64,000 nucleotides of DNA from Lutjanus erythropterus (taxonomy: Eukaryota > Chordata > Actinopteri > Lutjaniformes > Lutjanidae), in contig CM034608.1 in assembly GCA_020091685.1 (NCBI GenBank), forward strand, positions 827,967-891,966, read 5' to 3'. The position numbers were made by a program, and so were the translations under genes. This document shows, piece after piece, positions 25,601-33,859 of the stretch (position 1 is its first letter; every line of letters begins with the position of its first letter). A model generated the notes under the pieces. It saw only the letters and a program-made list of their open reading frames with translations, ran no database searches and was not told the origin of the DNA.

Positions 25601-26987
25601 TGTTTTGGTTTTGTGACCCAGTCTCTCATCAGCCTGGTCTCTAGCAGCAGCAGCAGCAGCAGCAGCAGGTAGCTGTTTTTACCTGATCAGCAGCAAACAG
25701 GTTCGGGGAGAGAGTAACTGGTGAACATTAGGGAACATATTGCAGCTAAAGAGCCAGATATTTTACTCAGGAGTTAGTGAAGACCAGACCAGAACTAAAA
25801 GAGAGTGAATATTGGACTTATCAGCACAAACACAACTCCAAATAAATGACAGTATCGCTCTGCATTTGATGAGTGTGCAAACAGGAAACCATCTACCTTG
25901 TCACTTACAGGGGTTGTAGTCTAATTATTCACATAGATTTGAGTTGCTAAAAAATTAGACAGATTCAGGGAGACGTATATAATTGTAGTTAAAGATGTTT
26001 TACAATGTAGTAACCAATAATATTATTACATGTTGTGTTTTTGTTATCTTTTAGCATATCATGTGTATTCACTTTGTATCTCTTTAGTTTCTTCCATGTT
26101 CTGGCACTGAACATCATAATTGTTGGAGCTGGTGTCCTAATGGCCAAGTTTTATCCCAATATTGGATCCATCATAAGGTATGTTTCAACTAAGTACAATC
26201 CACCTGTACTGCTTGATGGCCAATAATTATTTAATCAAGTCAAGTTTATTTTTTTTATTATTTCTACAGTCTAGAATCACAAAATTCAACTTGCTTCAAG
26301 GACCTTTAAATTAATATAATAGTTCATGGCTGCTTTTATGTGCCTGAATGAGCTGGTGTTTGGTATTTGTTAATGTGGGATTTTCTGTAAAAGCTGGTAA
26401 TACAAAGCCAAACCTAATATGAATCAGAACTACCAATTAGAAATATTGTTAGCAGTAGTTATAATGCTGAACTGATCTTTTTCCTTATATTCACAGATTA
26501 TGATTTCGATCATACCCTAAAGTTCCACAGAGGAATCTGTTTTGATTTCTTTCTCGCAGTGATCTTGTTCTTCTGGCAGTTGTTTGTGTCTGTAGAATTC
26601 CTGTGCCCCCAAATATACCTTTGTTATTGATCATGATTGTTATCAGCAATCTTGGTGCACGTTTCTCATATATTGTCTTTTCATTCATTCATCCAGTCCT
26701 TTTCCTTGTATTTCACTCTTTCAGAGATGTCTTTACAATGCAGCCTACGTCACCAGTTTAACACACCAGCTGACCTGTTGTGATCCTGTCTTTAATGTTA
26801 ACTCTCTGTCTCCCCTTGCAGGTTTTCTGGAGCAACGTGTGGCCTGGCTTTAGTGTTTGTCTTTCCTTCCTTGGTCCACATGATCGCCCTGAAGAGGCAG
26901 GGGGCGCTCCGCTGGCCGTCGGCCCTCTTCCACAGTTTCCTGATCCTGCTGGGCATGGCTAATCTGCTGGCTCAGTTCTTCATGTAG
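1771..26987 (+). CDS. slc38a9: slc38a9: lysosomal sodium-coupled amino-acid transporter 9 (5'-partial, 12 exons)
   Basis: SLC38A9 is an 11-helix lysosomal membrane protein of the amino acid/auxin permease family. In mammals it senses luminal arginine, exports essential amino acids and signals to mTORC1 through Ragulator and the Rag GTPases. The coding join is 1771-1889, 1998-2061, 2244-2337, 13093-13263, 14192-14251, 14702-14911, 15820-15927, 20149-20255, 20517-20630, 24835-24983, 26088-26177 and 26822-26987 (TAG at 26985). It totals 1452 nt, or 483 residues plus stop, and every junction is in phase. Recognition rests on segments such as [49 protein letters not shown] and [14 protein letters not shown], and on all 11 helices in order. 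Mammalian SLC38A9 is about 560 residues, so roughly 80 N-terminal residues, including the Rag-Ragulator-binding segment, lie upstream of the window. No frameshift or internal stop was found, so it appears intact. Confidence 0.96.
1998..2061 (+). CDS. slc38a9: slc38a9 exon: TM1
   Basis: The acceptor is ctcctcacag and the donor is gtaatt at 2062. It encodes [20 protein letters not shown] followed by KQ. This is the unwound first helix that helps form the amino-acid and sodium site in this fold; the WNTMMG motif is present. Phase 2 in, phase 0 out. Confidence 0.96.
2244..2337 (+). CDS. slc38a9: slc38a9 exon: TM2
   Basis: The acceptor is tgttccttag and the donor is gtgagt at 2338. It encodes [20 protein letters not shown] and then [11 protein letters not shown], the second helix. 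It ends at phase 1, which the first base of exon 13093-13263 completes as a proline codon. A 10.7-kb intron follows. Confidence 0.95.
2406..2535. repeat. Fish interspersed repeat end (CAGTGCTGGGCAAGTTACT family)
   Basis: The sequence starts CAGTGCTGGGCAAG and continues with repeated 'agtaact/agttact' motifs, a terminal arrangement common in teleost DNA transposons. I do not see a matching inverted end nearby, so this looks like a truncated copy. The right boundary is approximate. Confidence 0.55.
2649..2728. repeat. Near-perfect hairpin inverted repeat, 3-nt loop
   Basis: The left arm (2649-2684) and right arm (2688-2728) are reverse complements around the loop 'aag'. The only difference is about 5 extra bases in the right arm. 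The DNA or RNA would fold into a 36-bp hairpin. It lies in the large slc38a9 intron just after a transposon fragment. Confidence 0.85.
2736..5330. other. slc38a9 intron, nothing firmly identified
   Basis: AT-rich intronic DNA with only short chance frames. Near 4945-5040 a degenerate 'cagtgatttccaacctcaaggaccccc' segment resembles the end of a fish hAT-type element, but I cannot find its partner end. No exon is supported. Confidence 0.5.
5333..5530. repeat. Two abutting transposon ends
   Basis: From about 5333, 'ggttcgtacaccttttcc' with 'caaattcaagcacc' resembles the terminus seen again at 34851. From 5445, TAGTGCTGTCAATTGATT resembles the terminus of the element at 45738 (TAGTGCTGTCAGGCGATTAA). 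Both copies are degenerate and boundaries are approximate. Confidence 0.55.
6084..8349 (+). mobile_element. Decayed autonomous hAT (Buster/ZBED5-like) transposon
   Basis: The left end CAGCCTTTCTCAAAGTGG and the right end (reverse complement GCAGTGTTTCTCAAACTTTT) form imperfect inverted termini enclosing a transposase relic, 2266 bp in all. The 8-bp flanks (ttttagac and cattggag) do not match, so the target duplication is lost or the ends are shifted. It lies in the 10.7-kb slc38a9 intron in the same orientation as the gene. Confidence 0.78.
6342..8031 (+). pseudogene. Broken hAT transposase, ZBED5/FAM200-like
   Basis: Several frames make up one dead protein. From 6342 it begins [12 protein letters not shown] and soon meets a stop. 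A BED zinc-finger region follows ([29 protein letters not shown]), but the expected first cysteine reads tyrosine (HYVLCYE). Next is [17 protein letters not shown]. The catalytic segment LDESTDI survives but is followed by a TAG stop near 6946. Then come [39 protein letters not shown], a frame change near 7690, and a C-terminal part with WIRNPFG and [15 protein letters not shown] ending at a TGA (8029-8031). Because of stops and frameshifts it cannot make an active transposase. This region would be full length for a Buster-type hAT protein. Confidence 0.88.
8350..10448. other. slc38a9 intron, nothing identified
   Basis: AT-rich intronic DNA. I see no exon, RNA gene or clear repeat terminus; the short frames have no recognisable product. 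Confidence 0.5.
10449..10918. repeat. Palindromic element FB1, copy a (disrupted)
   Basis: The left side carries 'tcattatctactcaccctcatg' and the right side its inverse 'catgaggatgagtagataatgactga', ending ggggtgaactatccctttaaa. Between them are the family's 'gtaatccaagtctcctaaagccccgac' block and a large CA microsatellite. It is the first of five related copies in the window (others near 42.1, 52.5, 56.3 and 57.9 kb). Confidence 0.8.
10555..10692. repeat. (CA)n microsatellite, interrupted
   Basis: Long runs of CA with a few cgc and ccc interruptions and an 'agatgcagacacag' interlude near 10638-10665. It expands the interior of FB1 copy a. The reverse-strand frame of repeated Cys-Val is an artefact of the repeat. 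Confidence 0.97.
10919..13092. other. slc38a9 intron; CRE-like palindrome and a transposon end
   Basis: Mostly featureless intron. At 11140-11147 there is a perfect TGACGTCA palindrome (CREB/ATF consensus) inside 'gtgggtgacgtcacacc', which looks like part of a dispersed repeat. Near 12258-12350, 'cagtaattcccaaagtgtgagccgcgg' resembles a hAT-type terminus without a partner. No exon is supported before 13093. Confidence 0.45.
13093..13263 (+). CDS. slc38a9: slc38a9 exon: conserved cytosolic motif and TM3
   Basis: The acceptor is ttctgtccag and the donor is gtaagt at 13264. It encodes [20 protein letters not shown] and then [27 protein letters not shown] and NTGQFIY. The length is 171 nt, phase 1 in and out. 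The [11 protein letters not shown] motif is specific to SLC38A9 within the family. Confidence 0.96.
13650..13945. repeat. Dispersed fish repeat (ATTAAT / 'aatgtcagaaaatagtga' family), copy 1
   Basis: It contains 'aaaatgtcagaaaatagtga', 'tgttttgacagtcaaaaccc' and a terminal 'aattaatgaataatcaaaatag'. The same architecture recurs at 55398-55690. This is a widespread teleost interspersed repeat. Boundaries are approximate. Confidence 0.6.
14192..14251 (+). CDS. slc38a9: slc38a9 exon: luminal loop, first part
   Basis: The acceptor is ctccttccacag and the donor is gtcagt at 14252. It encodes [19 protein letters not shown], 60 nt, phase 1 in and out. Two N-glycosylation sequons, NVS and NGS, fit the heavily glycosylated luminal loop between helices 3 and 4. 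Confidence 0.93.
14702..14911 (+). CDS. slc38a9: slc38a9 exon: luminal loop, second part, and TM4
   Basis: The acceptor is tttgttcatcag and the donor is gtaaga at 14912. It encodes [20 protein letters not shown] and then [20 protein letters not shown], followed by the helix [20 protein letters not shown]. The sequons NHT and NDT lie in the luminal part. 210 nt, phase 1 in and out. Confidence 0.95.
15395..15620. repeat. Dispersed repeat R2, copy 1
   Basis: It shares 'ttcatatcgagacatttcttc' and 'agtgacagtccaaccct' with 60280-60475 in the same orientation, along with upstream 'ctgctgca..gattgccccttgctgtgg' similarity. Here the segment after the pyrimidine tract has no splice donor. Lies in the intron between helix-4 and helix-5 exons. 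Confidence 0.75.
15820..15927 (+). CDS. slc38a9: slc38a9 exon: TM5
   Basis: The acceptor is catcttgtctag and the donor is gtaaac at 15928. It encodes [20 protein letters not shown] and then [15 protein letters not shown]. 108 nt, phase 1 in and out. The helix is followed by a conserved HWFD luminal segment. Confidence 0.95.
16303..17900 (-). pseudogene. LINE reverse transcriptase, broken
   Basis: On the minus strand, the upstream part (17367-17900) carries [15 protein letters not shown] and [17 protein letters not shown], then the frame is lost around 17300-17400. The main part (16303-17286) continues [40 protein letters not shown] and [10 protein letters not shown], where F/YADD would be usual. 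The C-terminal part includes [28 protein letters not shown] and [20 protein letters not shown]. The frameshift and further C-terminal damage make this a dead copy. Confidence 0.92.
18118..19071 (-). pseudogene. LINE apurinic-type endonuclease, broken
   Basis: Two minus-strand frames together make an exonuclease-endonuclease-phosphatase domain. 18598-19071 includes [20 protein letters not shown]. 18118-18591 includes [20 protein letters not shown], the catalytic-type motif [13 protein letters not shown] and [21 protein letters not shown] frame break near 18595 separates them. This domain nicks target DNA in RTE-type LINEs and in this element lies 5' of the reverse transcriptase. Confidence 0.9.
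19244..20148. other. slc38a9 intron, nothing identified
   Basis: AT-rich DNA between the LINE's right target duplication and the next exon. A weak TATG/TACA simple stretch occurs near 19255-19285. No exon or RNA gene is visible. Confidence 0.5.
20149..20255 (+). CDS. slc38a9: slc38a9 exon: TM6
   Basis: The acceptor is cctctttcag and the donor is gtgagc at 20256. It encodes [20 protein letters not shown] and then [15 protein letters not shown]. 107 nt, phase 1 in, phase 0 out. The [16 protein letters not shown] helix is highly characteristic of the family. Confidence 0.96.
20517..20630 (+). CDS. slc38a9: slc38a9 exon: TM7
   Basis: The acceptor is tgtttccag and the donor is gtgaga at 20631. 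It encodes [20 protein letters not shown] and then [18 protein letters not shown]. 114 nt, phase 0 in and out. Confidence 0.96.
20631..21473. other. slc38a9 intron, nothing firmly identified
   Basis: No exon is visible. The stretch 20690-21060 looks like fixed single-copy or old repeat DNA with no terminus I recognise. The two overlapping frames around 21076-21456 have no known product. Confidence 0.45.
21486..23871 (-). mobile_element. 5'-truncated L1-like LINE, antisense
   Basis: The minus-strand element has its poly(A) tail as a T-rich run just after 21486. It is flanked by a perfect 12-bp direct repeat CCATACCCATAA at 21474-21485 and 23872-23883, read as the target-site duplication. The 5' end is truncated, the usual result of incomplete reverse transcription. 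Inside are L1-type reverse transcriptase fragments. It lies in the intron between the helix-7 and helix-8 exons of slc38a9. Confidence 0.9.
23262..23736 (-). pseudogene. L1-like reverse transcriptase fragment
   Basis: On the minus strand a frame with [20 protein letters not shown] and [20 protein letters not shown] gives way by frameshift to [35 protein letters not shown] and the active-site region [10 protein letters not shown], where FADD would be expected. Then comes [10 protein letters not shown]. The motifs and their order identify an L1-clade enzyme. Frame breaks and the altered active site mean it is dead. Further degraded C-terminal frames continue toward 21.8 kb. Confidence 0.88.
23884..24834. 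other. slc38a9 intron, nothing identified
   Basis: AT-rich intron between the L1-like copy and the next exon. Nothing beyond short chance frames. Confidence 0.5.
24835..24983 (+). CDS. slc38a9: slc38a9 exon: TM8
   Basis: The acceptor is ttctctcctccag and the donor is gtagca at 24984. It encodes [20 protein letters not shown] and then [29 protein letters not shown]. 149 nt, phase 0 in, phase 2 out. Confidence 0.96.
25560..25830. repeat. Dispersed repeat R3, copy 1, with (AGC)n
   Basis: The block 'cagcagcaaacag', 'ggtgaacat', 'agctaaagagccagatat' and 'actcaggag' recurs at 27690-27935. An (AGC) microsatellite of almost nine units (25643-25668) lies inside. It is a typical teleost interspersed repeat. 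Ends are approximate. Confidence 0.65.
26088..26177 (+). CDS. slc38a9: slc38a9 exon: TM9
   Basis: The acceptor is tatctctttag and the donor is gtatgt at 26178. It encodes [20 protein letters not shown] and then FYPNIGSII. 90 nt, phase 2 in and out. Confidence 0.95.
26822..26987 (+). CDS. slc38a9: slc38a9 last coding exon: TM10, TM11 and stop
   Basis: The acceptor is ctccccttgcag. It encodes [35 protein letters not shown] and [19 protein letters not shown], then TAG at 26985-26987. The protein ends QFFM directly after the last helix, as in mammalian SLC38A9, leaving no cytosolic tail. Confidence 0.96.
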
Positions 26988-28330
26988 TGAAGCGTTCCCA
27001 CGCAGACACTCTTAACCATTTGGAAACATCTCCATCACATCTTTTAAACTAAAAGATGGGATTTTAATCTGAAAGCTGTGATGGAGATTTCAGAAATCAC
27101 ATGTAGAATAATGTTACTGTATTATCCCACTTATGTCCTGGCTACCAGAATAATGGCCAAATGAACCACAGCAGCCTCCTGTGTCTGTGGTATGAGATCG
27201 AATATCACACACTTCCTGTAGTAAGAGTGATTGTGAAGGTTCATGTTACAGGGGGATAACAGGAATCCAATGTCTTGGTTTGATATCATTATCTTTTGAT
27301 TTACTCAATGAATCCAGCCAGTGGTATTCCTAAGATTACAGATCATTTCCTATATGATAGTGTTGATTGTGCCTGCCTAAACTGATCCCAGACCTGCCCA
27401 GGCAAGTAGTATTGACACTGAACTGTTGAAACTGTGTCTGATAACATCAGGAACATGTGGAATGTGAGGTCATTATTGAGAGCTCTGACACAGCTAGGGG
27501 GGTGTCTTCTGAACGTGTTTAAGGTCTGTTTTTATGTTCATTCAAACAGCTTCTCAACCAAACATTAACTCTGCAATTCTGAATGAATTTATCTTTTATA
27601 TTTATTTTATAACCATGAATCAAATCATTCTCCTGGTGATGAACCCTACAGAGCAGCATCTGCAGCTCCCCTCAGCTTTATAGAGCTTCAGTTTCAGAGT
27701 CAGTTTCAGCTCATTGTTTAACTGTCCAACCAACAATTTTTTGGTTCTCTCTCATTGCTCTCACAGTGTTGTGCCACAGCAGGCTAAGAAAAAGCTCTAA
27801 AAAGTCACTCTTCACTACCTGCTCAGCAGCAAACAGCAGACAGGAACAGTTAGGAGCTATCTGGTGAACATGATAGCTAAAGAGACAGATATGTCCCTCA
27901 GGAGACCAAAAATAGTGTTGAATAATAAGGTAATGATATTTTAATGTTCCAGACCTGCTTTTTAAAATGGGTTATTGCAGATTTAAATTCCTTACATGCA
28001 AGGCTTTGTTTTTTAAGATCATTTAGTGTTGTGTCTTGCTGACACCAGGGAATCATATTACTAACTTTTTTGATTATGTAAACTGTTTATATCTATTGAG
28101 GACAGCCATGGTATGTGCATATTTTTTGAGGAATCTTAATTTTTATGAGTAGTGTTGATTTACATGGTTGACATGTTTACATGATGCCCCTTTTCTAGAT
28201 ACTGTGCCTAATGTGTTGTATTTTATGAATGATAGGATAGACAAAGGGAATATGTGCGTGAAAATAAACTCTGCCTATAAAAACTGTAGTTTTCTGTTTG
28301 CTTTTAATAAAATTGTACCAGTGTTAAAGA
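26988..28330 (+). other. slc38a9: Putative slc38a9 3' UTR
   Basis: Non-coding sequence follows the stop up to the first clustered polyadenylation hexamers near 28.26-28.31 kb. It includes a second copy of repeat R3 (about 27690-27935). The extent is inferred from the signals, not seen directly. A shorter 3' UTR is possible. Confidence 0.45.
28263..28311 (+). terminator. Putative poly(A) signals of slc38a9
   Basis: Two AATAAA hexamers lie at 28263-28268 and 28306-28311, followed within about 50 bases by a T/GT-rich stretch (ggtttattatactttggtc). This is a reasonable cleavage and polyadenylation site about 1.3 kb after the stop codon. Confidence 0.45.
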
Positions 28331-28331
28331 A

Positions 28332-29190
28332 AAATTCTGGTTTATTATACTTTGGTCTTATTTGAGTTGTCATTAATAACATTGTACTCAACAAGTTAAT
28401 AGCTGAGATCTGGAAACACAGTGACAAAGTCACTAAAAACAAGTCAGGTGGGTCAAGAAATACCAGCAAATCATCAGTCAGACAGATAAGAAACAAACCA
28501 ACAGGTTAAACAAACTTATTTGGAAGAAAAGAGACTAATAATAAAATTGTCACGCAAAATGTCAGCTGTTAAGTTGGTAATTTTGTTTTATTTTTGAGGG
28601 GCTGTGATGGCAGCAAATAGCCTGGGAACCAGACAAATCTGTCGAACTTTATTTTATACATATTTCACGCTTTTCTGTTGGTTGTAGTTCTATCAGATCA
28701 AACTGTAGTACTGATCAAATACGGATCAATATTATGTTACTGCATCGACTGTTTGTCACTTCAAATGTTTTCAGAAACATATTTTAGTGTTTAGCTGTAG
28801 TGTATCAAATTACATCTAGAGGTGTTTTGGTCTGTGTTGTTGATAACGGCCCTTGGAAATAGAGAATGAACTGAGAGGTTCCAGACTAATTCACAACATT
28901 CCCCAAGTTTGAACAGCAAGTCTGTGACAATTTTGGTACACACCTTGCTGAGTTGTTGTCTATTGACATCATATACACAGAGAAGTGTAGCATATTTCCT
29001 TTGGTTATTTGACTCTGGCCACTCGTGTGTGCAGTATGCACTTGTGAAACAGCAAAGACAGTAACTCCTCAGTCCTGCATTGTGTCAGCCCCTCATTTGG
29101 TCTGGCCAGAAGATCCAGGCTGCCTGACATTTACCCCCATTCAAAGCTGTATCCACCAGCTACATCTGGCTGAAGACTTCTCATACATGA
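28332..29190. other. Intergenic, nothing identified
   Basis: Sequence between the presumed slc38a9 end and a repeat cluster. A small frame at 29025-29213 has no recognisable product. Confidence 0.45.
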
Positions 29191-29199
29191 ACTGGACAC

Positions 29200-30325
29200 T
29201 CTGCTGTTCATAGCCAACTCAGCATGCCCCATGCAAGATGGACCCCTACCTGGACTGTGGAAGCGTTCCTGGGGACTGCACAGTTCTTCATCACCCTTCA
29301 TTCTTCACTGCATATTACCATAGGTCCTGTCCATTAATCATGTAATATTCTATATTATGGTAATATAATGTTCACTTAAACTCGACAACTAATTATTTTT
29401 TTTAGGTGTCTAAAATATGTGTTACTGCTGTACACTGCTCGGTTTTCTACACCAGTACTCCTGCTGCGTCTCCAAACTGGGAACATGTTGTCTGCCATCT
29501 ATTGTAGGTAATACACAGACCTTCATACACCCACATTTCAAAAAATTCAAAAACTTTATTTAGTCAGGCATAATTGTTAAAAGTACAGATTGATTACTCC
29601 TGCTGCAGACAAGAAATCATCCACCAACACAGTATGATGTAGTCCCTCTAATAGGTACAAGTAAACATGTTGTTCATTGGTAGGTATGTGGTCTGTTTCT
29701 TCATTCGGACCTAAATATATTAAAACATCATATATGAAAATATGATACAATGTGATACAATATGATATAACTGTATTGTATTCTCTGCATGGTCACCACC
29801 TGATGGACTCACAGTACATTCGGTTCCTCCCACACTCAAGCATCCATCATTACAGCTGCTGATGCTCAACATAGTTTCATAGGATAGTCTACATTTTTTG
29901 TTTTGTGTTTATGGTAAGGCATATCTTTGAAAAATGTAAGGGGTGTTAGTTGCTATGCTTGCCACCTGTAAAACAACTTCCTTGCACTAGAAATCCCCAA
30001 TTAGTTGTGGTGAGATTTCTGATTGTCTGCTATGGCAAGACTAGTAATGTCTAGAAAAACTGGCTGTAACTGTTTGGTTCAGCACAATGCTGTGACACAC
30101 GTGTGTGTGTGTGTCTTTGTCCAATCAGAACTGGGTTAGAATGAGAAAAATGTTTTCCCATGTTTGTCCTTGCCACCATTGCCTCAGTGCTCGCTCTTGG
30201 TGGGAACGATCGGGTTTATGAAGAGTACAGTATAGACCTGCTCTGTTTGAAAAGTGCTCTGAGATTTGTTATGGTTTGATGCTGTACAATTAAAATTGAA
30301 TTAAATTGAATTGAATTGAATGTAC
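29200..30325 (+). repeat. Composite interspersed repeat with (TTGAA)n tail
   Basis: The 3' part (30170-30325) has 'gccaccattgcctcagtgctcgctcttgg', 'agacctgctctgtttgaaaagtg' and an end of 'attgaattgaattgaatg'. These blocks are common in teleost SINE/LINE tails with short pentamer tandems. Upstream 'tagccaactcagcatgccccatgc' and 'tctattgtag' blocks may belong to the same element. The 5' limit is uncertain. Confidence 0.5.
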
Positions 30326-30329
30326 ATGC

Positions 30330-31160
30330 TCACTTTGATTTTCACAAAGAGGCTAAATAAAATCTATTCCATGTCAGATTGTGTCACTGATGAGGTGATT
30401 TCTTAGTCTGAAGTACAGCCTTTATTTCCCATCATGCTTGCTGGACTGAGTAGTTGGTTTGCTGTTTTATGTTACAAAATGCAAATATTACTTTTTGTCA
30501 TTGCTTGTGTCTGTGTGGCTTTGTTTGAAATTATTATTTTTGTTTATAGCTTGATGCATTAGCAAGGTAGCTGTTACGGCTATATTTAGCATATTTGACC
30601 CTCATGTTGAAGGCCCTTAAGGGGGCTGATGTTGCAGAAAGTGAGCTGGCTCGCATTCCCTGCAGCACACTGCAACATTTTATTTTATTTTCCCCAATCA
30701 TTATTGATCCATAGAAATTATGTCAAGGCCTTGTGGGGGGCCGTAACCCCAGGTTGAGAACCAGTGGATTAACTAAACATAAAAACTGCCAAATCATTCA
30801 TCACCACAATCAAAGTGTAGTCTACTTTCTGCTGTATGTAAACTGACAGGACAATGTTTTGCTCATTTTTACTTGTAAGAAAAATCATCTAACCGTGTGC
30901 TGCACAGAGAAAATCAGTGGCTCTTAATTTTCTATTAATTTCCAAAATAAATTCATATTAGTTCTGCCTTTAACTTTAGCTTCATTTTGTGTTTAAACAC
31001 ACCTTCATACTTCCACTTTTTGTTGCCCACCCCAAGCCCATAACCACATGAATTTTTCACACAATTGAGTGCCATGTCTCTCCCACATCCCCCAGCTTGA
31101 GCATTTGAAAGCTTCAGAGCCTGTGCTTTGTGAAGTGTGTGTTTTTTTTCAGCAATGCAG
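30330..31160. other. Intergenic, mostly featureless
   Basis: No gene is seen. Near 30745-30770 'ggttgagaaccagtgg' looks like a lone hAT-type terminus. Confidence 0.4.
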
Positions 31161-31164
31161 TGCT

Positions 31165-31733
31165 TGAAGGCACAGTTCACCCCCAAATCAAAAATACAAA
31201 TTTTTCAGCTGGCTTGTAGTACTATTTATGCATTGTTTCGTGTGAATTGCAGTGTTTCAGAGATATCTGCCTTCTCCCCATTATAATGGGACAAAATGGC
31301 ACTCTTTTTCTTTCTCTTTCCAAGAGTCATGACCTGTTTACTCAAGATAATTCATAGACCTAGTTATGAGCAGTTTTATGTAGGAACTGCTTTCTTTCTT
31401 CAGTAGGATCCACCAGAACTACTTTAGAAACCACCAGAACTATTTCTTTCTAGAAAGAAAGTACTTTCTACAGGAAACTGCTTATAATCAGTTGTATGGA
31501 TTGTCTTGAGTAACCAGGTCATGATTTTTGCTGGTTTTTAAACTTTTTGAATGTATTTCAAACCGAGTGCCATTTAGTCCCATCATATTAGAGAGAAGGC
31601 TGACATATCTATGGCTGATATCTCCAAACCTCTGAAACTCACACCTAAAAAAATAATAAATAAAAACAAGCTAGTCAAGGGAAATATGTAGTTTTGATTT
31701 GGGGGTGAAATGAACCCCTTTAAATATACTGGG
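31165..31733. repeat. Palindromic element FB2, copy a
   Basis: The left end has 'cacagttcacccccaaatcaaaaataca' and the right end its inverse 'gttttgatttgggggtgaa..ccctttaaa'. Internal paired blocks are 'cagagatatctgccttctccccattataatggga' and 'cccatcatattagagagaaggctgacatatc'. It folds back on itself. Related copies lie at 48895-49634 and 53460-53874. Confidence 0.8.
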
Positions 31734-31734
31734 G

Positions 31735-32990
31735 CTTAAAACTGACATAGAAAATAAGTAAATTGATAAATAAATAAATGAGCATGATAGGTTCAATATA
31801 ATCAACAATTTGCCAAAGAAGAACAAATAAATGGATCAAAGGGACAAAAACATTTTTTTTTCTGTACTCATTCAAATATTTATTTATTTCCACATCAACT
31901 CATTTCTGCATTAATTTTCAGATGTATTCATTTCCACATTCATTGGCACATTTTCTTGTATCTTGGTGTCACATAATTTCTCTATCATGTTCTCTTCTGG
32001 CATTCATTGGCTGATCAGTCTGGGTCACTTGCAGCGATTAAGAACAATTGTGGCATAAAAAAAGACTCTTGGCTTACATGCTGAAGAGGAATACTTTTGG
32101 GAAATAGAAATTTGTCTAATTGCCAACCCAGACTGACCAGCCACTGAGAGCCAGGACAGATCATAAATAAATAGTATAGTAGTAGCATAAATGTTAATGT
32201 TAAATATTCATTCTATGTTTAACATATCATGCTCAGTCAGTTCTTTATTCCCTGTGTCACTGTTTGGCCCCATTATAAAGAGGGTGAAAATGCTGAGAAG
32301 TCAATCAATATGAAGGTCCCTAACTCAGGGGCCTGACAGGAAGCCCTCTCCCACAGATACCATTACTGGTATTAATTCTGTCTGAGGATTGGAAAAGGTC
32401 ACAACAGTGTCAATGTTCAGTGTGGTGGTGACCTGACCTTTGTGACTGTCTTCATCTTGTTTAAGCCCTGACTCCTCAAGAAGACTTTGGATTGTGCTGC
32501 TAGCCTATTAGGCTGCATGGCTGGGGGTTGGGGAGTTAATAGTTTTATTGACGGTCTGGTGGCTTTCTGTCACACTTCCATGCTATGAGAGGAAGTGTGA
32601 GTTTTGTGATCAATACTCCCGGTATTATCTGACAAATTGGATACCCAAATAAATGTTGGAACTATGATTTAGGAAATATTTCTGTGTTTATATTTCAGGT
32701 CAGCTGAAATAACTGGATCATTTTTGGTATTGAGGATATATTTAAATTTTTAATTTAACAAATAGGCACTCACCTTTAGTTTCTTTTTGTGCCCCTCCCA
32801 GCTCAGCTGTATTGGGTGTCATGATGAGATCAGAGCACACAGCATTTAACACACAGCGTTATTTCATGATGTTATTTGACACAGATAAATGTAATTCAGC
32901 TATCATTCACTATATTTATACGGGTTCTTTTCCTGTAAAAATAATGATCCATCTTCATGAAGGTTTATTTTAAACAATTAAAATTTTAAA
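31735..32990. other. Intergenic, nothing identified
   Basis: AT-rich DNA without recognisable genes or clear repeat boundaries. Confidence 0.45.
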
Positions 32991-32994
32991 TTTC

Positions 32995-33850
32995 ATTGAT
33001 ATGTGGTGTGACCACCCTTTGTCGTCTGCATGTGGGTTGTTCTAAGCATCTTGGAGAACTTTCCACAGTTCCTCTGTGGATTTAGGTTGTCTCTGTTGCT
33101 TCTGTCTCTTCATGTAATCCCAGACTGACTCACTGTTCAGATCAGGGCTCTGTGGGGCCACACCATCTGTTCCTGTTTTCTCTAAAGATACTTCTTTATG
33201 ACTCTGGCTGTATGTTTGGGGTTGTGGTCATGCTGCAGAATGAACTTGGGACGGATTAGACGTTTCCCTGATGGTGCTGCATAATGATGTGCTTGAGGAA
33301 AGCACTAATTCTGACCAAAAATCCAACTCACTTTGCAGGAATGCAGCCCTAAACCTGTAAGGAACCTTCACCATGCTTCACTGTTGCCTGCAGACATTCA
33401 TCCTTGTAGCGCTTGAAGCTGGAATTTTTCTGCCCCCCAGTTCTTTTGTTTTTATATGTGAGTGGCTTGGCTTTGTTGCCATGTCAGAAGAATACCTTTA
33501 TGGCTGTAAGACATCCATGAAGACCACTTCTGATCACACTTCTCTGGGCTGTACATGGACTTACCAGGGTCCTGCTGGTTTGTGGTTGGAGCTGATGGAC
33601 ACACTCTGATAGTGAAGAGAAGTCAGCTTGATGTGCCTTTCGTCTGCTTCACACAGTTTGTTTGACCGAACACTGTGTTTTCGATCCTCTATTTTGCCCG
33701 TTTCTTTGTGCTTCTGCAGAAGAGCTTGGACCTCCTGTCTGTCTACCTTGAGATTTCTGCTTGAGAGACCTTCACTGATGGGTTATAAACCATCTTCACA
33801 TTTCTATCACATTTTCAGTATAGCTGGTCCTCACCCAGAATAATTCTCCA
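32995..33850 (-). mobile_element. Decayed Tc1/mariner transposon
   Basis: On the minus strand the sequence aligns by eye with the C-terminal half of a Tc1-like transposase: a 'gtgaagcatggtgaagg' segment (VKHGEGSLQV then a stop), KFILQHDHNPKHTARVIKKY around the second catalytic aspartate, a 'tggccccacagagccctgatctgaac' block with a base missing, then 'gggattacatgaagagacag', and the end near 'aaagggtggtcacaccacata'. Higher coordinates hold degraded N-terminal sequence. Several stops and frameshifts make it inactive. The inverted termini were not located, so the limits are approximate. Confidence 0.8.
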
Positions 33851-33859
33851 TGCACAGTT